Shown in pieces: positions 29,127-32,565 of a stretch of 32,565 nucleotides of DNA. Made by a program: the position numbers and the translations under genes. Origin of the DNA: a virus. Position 1 is the stretch's first letter. The number at the start of each line of letters is the position of its first letter. Location of the stretch: positions 1 to 32,565 of IMG/VR virus record IMGVR_UViG_3300020056_000095. The stretch is one strand, 5' to 3'. A model generated the notes under the pieces. It saw only the letters and a program-made list of their open reading frames with translations. It was not told the origin of the DNA and ran no database searches.

Positions 29127-29390
29127 ATGGAAGACATATTTGATTTTGGTTTCACCGCTGTTGATGAAACAGAATTAGAAGCAGTTCAAAAAGCAACAAC
29201 AGCTGCTACAGAAACTGCAGCTACTGCCACATCTTATCAAGATAGACTTGATAAATTATACAATGCTGTTACACCTCTTCTTAATAACCTAAAAAAGAAT
29301 CCAGAAAAAGAATACATTTTATGGCCGAATCGGTTAGCAAAAGTAGAAGAATTTGAGACACATTTGCAAAAAATTTATAGCGGCAGCTGA
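29127..29390 (+). CDS. Conserved T4-like small protein, 87 aa
   Basis: Opens MEDIFDFGFTAVDETELEAVQKA, followed by an Ala/Thr-rich helix (ATTAATETAATATSYQDRL) and a C-terminal segment LLNNLKKNPEKEYILWPNRLAKVEEF. I recall this pattern in many marine T4-like phages without an assigned function. Its stop lies beside the A-rich beginning of a regulatory block. Confidence 0.7.
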   Translation: MEDIFDFGFTAVDETELEAVQKATTAATETAATATSYQDRLDKLYNAVTPLLNNLKKNPEKEYILWPNRLAKVEEFETHLQKIYSGS

Positions 29391-29441
29391 AAAAAAAACG
29401 TAAGCGATTGATTTCTATCAGTTTTTAATTGCACTTTTTCC

Positions 29442-29470
29442 TTTACATTACTGTGAAAATAGTGTAGATT
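29442..29470 (+). promoter_or_regulatory. Family promoter of the 29504 gene
   Basis: TTTACA (29442-29447), 17-bp spacer and TAGATT (29465-29470). The base order before the -10 is AGTG, not ATGG. Predicted start about 29477; CTGGAG precedes the ATG at 29504. The sequence 29391-29417 repeats the first part of the 70-bp element. Confidence 0.65.
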
Positions 29471-29503
29471 AGTTATATAAGGTAAAAAAAACTGGAGAAA
29501 AAA

Positions 29504-29821
29504 ATGCAAATCTTAGTTCAACATCAAGAATTCGACAACGATACTGGCGAAGTGATTGGTTTCACTGACGTTGCTAAAGTTGATGTCACTGATTTCATTA
29601 ACCACGGTGTTAATGAACAGCTTGAATATGCATGGCGTTATACAAATAACGTAATGGGTAGCTGGTCTAAAAAAATTGGCGGTGACGCAAATGACGATGT
29701 TGAAGTTTTGGTTGAGCGTGAAGATGGTTTAGGTCTTCGTTCTTCAATGATGGGTGATCGTATGATCGTTGATGGTGTAACTTACAAAGTTGCAATCGCT
29801 GGTTTTAAGGAGGTAGCGTAA
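29504..29821 (+). CDS. Small hypothetical protein, 105 aa
   Basis: First gene of a unit with its own promoter and a GGAG site. Mostly beta-like strands with acidic turns (QHQEFDNDTGEVIGFTDVAKVDVTDF) and a Met-rich middle (LRSSMMGDRMIVDG). Ends in a TAATG overlap with the next gene, which has an AAGGAGG site just upstream. Family not recognised; an early phage function is likely from position. Confidence 0.6.
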   Translation: MQILVQHQEFDNDTGEVIGFTDVAKVDVTDFINHGVNEQLEYAWRYTNNVMGSWSKKIGGDANDDVEVLVEREDGLGLRSSMMGDRMIVDGVTYKVAIAGFKEVA

Positions 29822-30177
29822 TGTACAAAGGTTATCAAGAAAAATTGTTTAGTAACTCATGGGGTGTAAACTCTGGTTTCGAAACTCTTAGAGATCAACT
29901 TAACGAGTTGATTCCATTGTCTGGTGCTTGTGAAAATCCACGGACCAAGAACAAGGCACTTGACAAGTTCCGTAGAGCTCAAAATGCAGCTTACGATCTT
30001 TTTAACAATGGTCTTTGCAATAAGCGTGGTCTCTTCAACCAGATCTATGGATTTGCTCCGACTCAGCGCTGCACTAACTATGCTAGTCGATCCCAGTGGG
30101 GTCACTGGGAAGACCGAGTCGAGGAGGTCCTGACTCCGATCATTATCGCTGCGGCTCGTGAACAGGGGATAAAGTAA
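29821..30177 (+). CDS. Small hypothetical protein, 118 aa
   Basis: Helical and rich in Arg and Asn, with several Cys residues (SGACENPRTK, NGLCNKRG, TQRCTNY). GC content in its second half is visibly higher than the surroundings. It contains FRRAQNAAYDLFNNG and SQWGHWEDRVEEVL. Not recognised. One-base overlaps on both sides. Confidence 0.6.
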   Translation: MYKGYQEKLFSNSWGVNSGFETLRDQLNELIPLSGACENPRTKNKALDKFRRAQNAAYDLFNNGLCNKRGLFNQIYGFAPTQRCTNYASRSQWGHWEDRVEEVLTPIIIAAAREQGIK

Positions 30178-30398
30178 TGGAATGGGAAGGAGTAACTTAT
30201 GATGACCGCCATGGAGGCCCTTTTGATCGCGGATCGGCTGATTCGTATTATCGTCGTGGTCCTGATCCTCACTTTTATATTGGGTCAACTTATCAAAGTG
30301 ATCGCGTAGATGAAGGTGAAATGAGTGTAGATGAAATTAAAGCATATTATGCTGGCTACATGTATAATGAAAAAGAAGGTGATAAAAAGGAATATTAA
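30177..30398 (+). CDS. Conserved small phage protein (DDRHGGPFDRG motif)
   Basis: 73 residues. YDDRHGGPFDRGSADSYYRRGPDPH followed by TYQSDRV and an acidic end with DEIKAYYAGY is a pattern I recall from many phages of marine bacteria, mostly unannotated. The Gly/Asp/Arg-rich start may form a loop-rich nucleic-acid- or protein-contact surface. GGAATGGG and coupling to the previous stop support the start. Confidence 0.7.
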   Translation: MEWEGVTYDDRHGGPFDRGSADSYYRRGPDPHFYIGSTYQSDRVDEGEMSVDEIKAYYAGYMYNEKEGDKKEY

Positions 30399-30566
30399 AT
30401 GTATGATCTTCAAGATGAGATTGAAAAAGATTTCAATCAATGGGTGAAAGATAACAATTTGTTTGACATCCAAAAGCAAGCTCTACTAAATGCTTATGCC
30501 TATGAAAAAGGCTGGGCCCAATCCTCTGACTCTGGAATGGAAATTGTAGATGAGTTGGACAACTAA
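30399..30566 (+). CDS. Small acidic protein, 55 aa
   Basis: ATG immediately after the previous stop, with AAAAAGGA upstream. Acidic, helical (LQDEIEKDFNQWVKD, then QALLNAYAYEKGW). The next gene overlaps it by 17 bases. Not recognised. Confidence 0.55.
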   Translation: MYDLQDEIEKDFNQWVKDNNLFDIQKQALLNAYAYEKGWAQSSDSGMEIVDELDN

Positions 30567-30690
30567 ACTATATGAAAAAGCAGCAGCTTTTCATAGCATT
30601 TCCGTTGAAGAATTGCAAGAGCGATTAGTAAACGGAGAAGCACTCATCCATAAATATTATGTAGGTATTTATGGAAAGGACTTTATCTAA
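30550..30690 (+). CDS. Small protein, 46 aa
   Basis: The ATG at 30550 lies in the end of the previous gene, and the stop TAA shares its last base with the next ATG (TAATG). Contains LYEKAAAFHSISVEELQERL and ends with a Tyr-rich strand (HKYYVGIYGKDF). An SVEELQERL-like helix is common in small regulatory folds, but no family is claimed. Confidence 0.5.
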   Translation: MSWTTKLYEKAAAFHSISVEELQERLVNGEALIHKYYVGIYGKDFI

Positions 30691-30929
30691 TGTTTACTAT
30701 TGAAACTGACATGGATGAAACTGCTATCACAATTATGGATGATACAGGAGAGCTTGAAGATGTTCAGGCTCTTTTGTACGATGACTATTGTCATATCAGA
30801 CAATGGAATGAAAAGACTAAACTATTTGATGTAGTTACCTTAAAAGCTGAGATGTATTTAAAGCTAATGGAAGCTTGGAAGCTTGGTGATGGCACATATG
30901 TCTTAGAGAAAAAAAACGTAAGTGTTTGA
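30690..30929 (+). CDS. Small acidic phage protein, 79 aa
   Basis: Acidic, Asp/Glu-rich (ETDMDETAITIMDDTGELED), followed by a strand-rich middle and a Tyr/Lys-rich C-terminus. I recall similar sequences in other T4-like phages. The final codons form the start of the 70-base regulatory repeat (copy B). Confidence 0.6.
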   Translation: MFTIETDMDETAITIMDDTGELEDVQALLYDDYCHIRQWNEKTKLFDVVTLKAEMYLKLMEAWKLGDGTYVLEKKNVSV

Positions 30930-30978
30930 TTTTAAACGAAACAAAAAGGTGTACAATCGGTTTAAACTATGGTAGATT
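30909..30978 (+). repeat. 70-bp regulatory repeat, copy B
   Basis: Matches 20494-20563 almost base for base. The first 20 bases are also the last codons of the gene upstream; the final 29 bases are the promoter of the next gene. Confidence 0.85.
30950..30978 (+). promoter_or_regulatory. Family promoter of the 31004 gene
   Basis: TGTACA (30950-30955), 17-bp spacer ending AACTATGG, TAGATT (30973-30978), identical over this span to the promoter at 20535. Predicted start about 30985; GGAGG stands at 30994-30998. Confidence 0.82.
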
Positions 30979-31003
30979 GGTTCTAGAAATTATGGAGGTC
31001 TAC

Positions 31004-31207
31004 ATGGATTTAATTACTACACTGACTATCAGCGAACGTTTAGCTAACATTCAATTACAAGCCAACAATATGGCTTGGTCTAAGGAACGCTTGCTTCTTG
31101 AAATCGGTCAGCTTAAACTTGACCTTGAGGCGGAGGCTGAAAAAGCCGAAGCCGAATTTATCCGTGAAAATGCTGTCGAAATCTGCGCAGCAATCAACGC
31201 CGCTTAA
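31004..31207 (+). CDS. Small helical protein, 67 aa
   Basis: The ATG at 31004 is fixed by GGAGG and by the promoter; the open frame continues upstream through the promoter and cannot be used. One long amphipathic helix (TTLTISERLANIQLQAN, then KERLLLEIGQLKLDLEAEAEKAEAEF), acidic, a possible coiled coil. Function unknown. Confidence 0.65.
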   Translation: MDLITTLTISERLANIQLQANNMAWSKERLLLEIGQLKLDLEAEAEKAEAEFIRENAVEICAAINAA

Positions 31208-31218
31208 GGAGATATATT

Positions 31219-31464
31219 ATGGAATATGCAACTACTCAATCAGAACGTCTTGCTTTGATCAAGAAAGTCGCTAACCGCCGCAAAAAACTTGCAGCGGTCA
31301 AATCTAAAACTCGCAAGATACGAGCTCCTAAAGTTGATCGTTCTTTTATGGACATCCCTAAAGAGTCTAACATGTATCAGTGGACTGATGCATCTAAATA
31401 CGCCAAAGAATATTATGGCGAAACCATGTATGAAACTACAAGGTTTGACAATGACTGGGATTAA
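31219..31464 (+). CDS. Small basic-acidic hypothetical protein, 81 aa
   Basis: AAGGAG upstream. Basic N-terminal half (KKVANRRKKLAAVKSKTRKIRAP), then an aromatic, acidic second half ending in DWD. The layout suggests a nucleic-acid-binding part joined to an acidic arm. Overlaps the next gene by 14 bases. Confidence 0.55.
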   Translation: MEYATTQSERLALIKKVANRRKKLAAVKSKTRKIRAPKVDRSFMDIPKESNMYQWTDASKYAKEYYGETMYETTRFDNDWD

Positions 31465-31729
31465 TCCAGAAATTCGTAATAGGATTCGTCTTTCCGTTGC
31501 AGCTTATGCTTATGAAATGGAAGACAATCCTATTATGGGCGATCATGAGTTTGATGAATTATCCAAGACTATTAATCCTGCTGAAAAAACTGGCAATAGA
31601 AAAATGGATAATTTTTTCAGAAAACATTTTAATCCTGACACCGGTATGTGGATCCGCCTTCATCCTGAAAGGCAAAAAATAAAATGGATTTATGATACAT
31701 ACTACAAAAATAATGGTGTACAATCTTAA
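31451..31729 (+). CDS. Small phage protein with LigA-Ia-like pattern
   Basis: 92 residues from the ATG at 31451. The segment AAYAYEMEDNPIMGDHEFDELSK resembles the N-terminal Ia subdomain of NAD-dependent DNA ligase (pattern D/NP-x-x-x-D-x-E-F/Y-D-x-L). That subdomain holds NMN, but no ligase core follows. The rest is DNFFRKHFNPDTGMWIRLHPER. It may be a phage-specific domain with only local likeness. Its last codons (NNGVQS) encode the -35 region of the next promoter. Confidence 0.55.
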   Translation: MTGINPEIRNRIRLSVAAYAYEMEDNPIMGDHEFDELSKTINPAEKTGNRKMDNFFRKHFNPDTGMWIRLHPERQKIKWIYDTYYKNNGVQS

Positions 31730-31745
31730 CGCACTGTGGTAGAAT
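31717..31745 (+). promoter_or_regulatory. Family promoter of the 31747 gene
   Basis: TGTACA (31717-31722), 17-bp spacer ending CTGTGG, TAGAAT (31740-31745). The predicted start (about 31752) lies between ATG 31747 and ATG 31753, leaving no room for a leader. Confidence 0.7.
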
Positions 31746-31746
31746 A

Positions 31747-31959
31747 ATGGTTATGAAAACTATACACTATGTAGGAATGGATTACGATACTTATCAGCGT
31801 GCTAGACGTGTATTCGGTGGTCCAGCCTATTACCACAGGTGGATGGATGATCGTGTCTGGACTGAGGTTGCAGATAGCGACACTGTTGTAATTGGTGATC
31901 CAACTCATAGACAATATGTATGGGATGCCTCTGCCGTACCAAGAGAGTACACAGAATGA
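31747..31959 (+). CDS. Small hypothetical protein, 70 aa
   Basis: Begins ATG GTT ATG; the second ATG at 31753 fits the predicted transcription start better. Acidic and aromatic-rich (IHYVGMDYDTYQRARRVFGGPAYYHRWMDDRVW), followed by an Asp/Thr-rich strand region. No Shine-Dalgarno visible. Overlaps the next gene as ATGA. Confidence 0.55.
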   Translation: MVMKTIHYVGMDYDTYQRARRVFGGPAYYHRWMDDRVWTEVADSDTVVIGDPTHRQYVWDASAVPREYTE

Positions 31960-32048
31960 GGCATGATCTTCTTTGGCGATATGTCCACATTGGACTACTC
32001 GTTGCAATAGTAGTAATCCCTTTAGTTCTAATAGGAGTTATGTTATGA
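31956..32048 (+). CDS. Single-helix membrane microprotein, 30 aa
   Basis: ATGA overlaps at both ends leave no free base. A short charged start (MRHDLLWRYVH) precedes a continuous membrane helix (IGLLVAIVVIPLVLIGVML). Such peptides in phages often target membrane complexes of the host. Real translation is supported only by the tight coupling. Confidence 0.5.
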   Translation: MRHDLLWRYVHIGLLVAIVVIPLVLIGVML

Positions 32049-32233
32049 ATATTTTCCCTGCTAGTCTTATCAACACTCAAAATCATTGGATGGTTGGTAC
32101 TGAATGGCCTTTTGCTAAAGGCACTGTTACTATGCATGACGAAGGCTTTAGTTGTACATGTCAAAAGAAACCACGTAAAGCATGTAGTCACATTAGAAAT
32201 GTAAAGCTAAGAATATATGGAGTGTACCAATGA
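32045..32233 (+). CDS. SWIM-type zinc-finger microprotein, 62 aa
   Basis: The ATG at 32045 overlaps the membrane microprotein stop, with AGGAG at 32034-32038. FSCTCQKKPRKACSHIRNVK shows CxC, seven residues, then CxH, the SWIM zinc-finger pattern, which binds nucleic acid or protein. The N-terminal half contains HWMVGTEWPFAKGTVTMHD, the strand that precedes the motif in SWIM folds. Usual SWIM domains are fused to larger proteins, so a stand-alone form is unusual. Confidence 0.6.
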   Translation: MNIFPASLINTQNHWMVGTEWPFAKGTVTMHDEGFSCTCQKKPRKACSHIRNVKLRIYGVYQ

Positions 32234-32565
32234 GTATGCATATGATTCGTGGTGTGCAAGTCCACGGTAAATCAAAAATTAAACGTAAACCTGGTTGGAA
32301 AAAAGCTCAACAAGAGCATGAAGAATTTCTAAAGAAAATGGGTGTGACTGGCAAAAAATCTAATTATCGAGCTCCTATGCCTGATTATAGTTCAAATCGT
32401 CAGTCACTTCCAACTTCAGATGTTATATGCGGCAACGGCACAAAACGTGACGCTCAAAAATATACAGGTGATGAGATTGCTGGTATTGTTGTTACACACA
32501 AATCTAATCTTATGCCTGTTCGTAAAGACAATAAAAAAGCATTTGTTGATGCTGCTCAAATGCGG
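32230..32565 (+). CDS. Conserved phage protein, 3' end outside window
   Basis: 112 residues are visible. The start (MSMHMIRGVQVHGKSK) and the segment NYRAPMPDYSSNRQSLPTSD, then NGTKRDAQKY, GIVVTHKSNLMPV and AFVDAAQMR match a phage family I recall from T4-like and other marine phages, without known function. Overlaps the previous stop as ATGA. Confidence 0.65.
   Translation, partial: MSMHMIRGVQVHGKSKIKRKPGWKKAQQEHEEFLKKMGVTGKKSNYRAPMPDYSSNRQSLPTSDVICGNGTKRDAQKYTGDEIAGIVVTHKSNLMPVRKDNKKAFVDAAQMR

Noticed and set aside
29857-30288. Long minus-strand ORF (143 aa) opposite 29821-30177
   Set aside because: It is antisense to two well-supported coupled genes and has low-complexity Ser/Leu-rich text.

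Overview
The window is AT-rich (roughly one third G+C by eye), almost completely coding and very compact. Nearly every gene reads left to right and neighbours are joined by ATGA or TAATG overlaps. It holds a T4-type RNase H, PhoH, a class II ribonucleotide reductase, glutaredoxin, an Rz/Rz1-type spanin pair, three tRNAs and dozens of tiny ORFs. Together these point to a T4-like marine myovirus, of the kind infecting cyanobacteria, SAR11 or related bacteria. The spanin lipoprotein indicates a Gram-negative host. The host cannot be named from sequence alone, and both ends of the window cut through genes.

Layout. 0-3.5 kb: a Lys-rich repeat protein (5' end missing), conserved phage hypotheticals, then a membrane/lysis group ending in overlapping spanins. 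3.5-6.2 kb: class II RNR behind a promoter that abuts a 20-bp palindrome, then a zinc-ribbon microprotein. 6.2-8.5 kb: nuclease group (GIY-YIG, SNase-like, RNase H). 8.5-13 kb: small conserved genes, a zinc peptidase, PhoH, a nitroreductase-like protein, glutaredoxin and a Lys/Pro-rich protein with a peptidoglycan-binding-like end. 13-15 kb: HAD phosphatase, 2OG-Fe(II) oxygenase and two small membrane proteins, one with an EF-hand. 15-20.3 kb: one promoterless, translationally coupled run of glycosyltransferases, a sulfotransferase and methyltransferases. 20.3-22.3 kb: small genes interleaved with tRNA-Leu, tRNA-Arg and tRNA-Pro. 22.3-29 kb: two more sulfotransferases, a secreted peptidoglycan hydrolase on the minus strand (the only minus-strand gene), a glycine-zipper envelope protein, a radical SAM enzyme with a separately encoded SPASM-like protein, a carbamoyltransferase and two SGNH-type hydrolases. 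29-32.5 kb: a dense array of small early-type genes.

Two themes stand out. First, about 14 kb is devoted to making or decorating small molecules or glycans: sugar transfer, sulfation, methylation, carbamoylation, oxidation and acyl-type chemistry. Second, a family of eleven promoters recurs: TKTACA (-35), usually 17 bp, then TAGAWT (-10), with a conserved ACTATGG just before the -10 in the best copies. These promoters head most of the short transcription units outside the decoration cassette.

No stretch longer than 300 bases lacks a gene. The largest gaps are 8736-8901 (two promoters and a strong hairpin), 3456-3606 (palindrome, promoter, leader hairpin), 29391-29503 and 20507-20593 (promoters). 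I saw no CRISPR array, IS element, integrase or attachment site.
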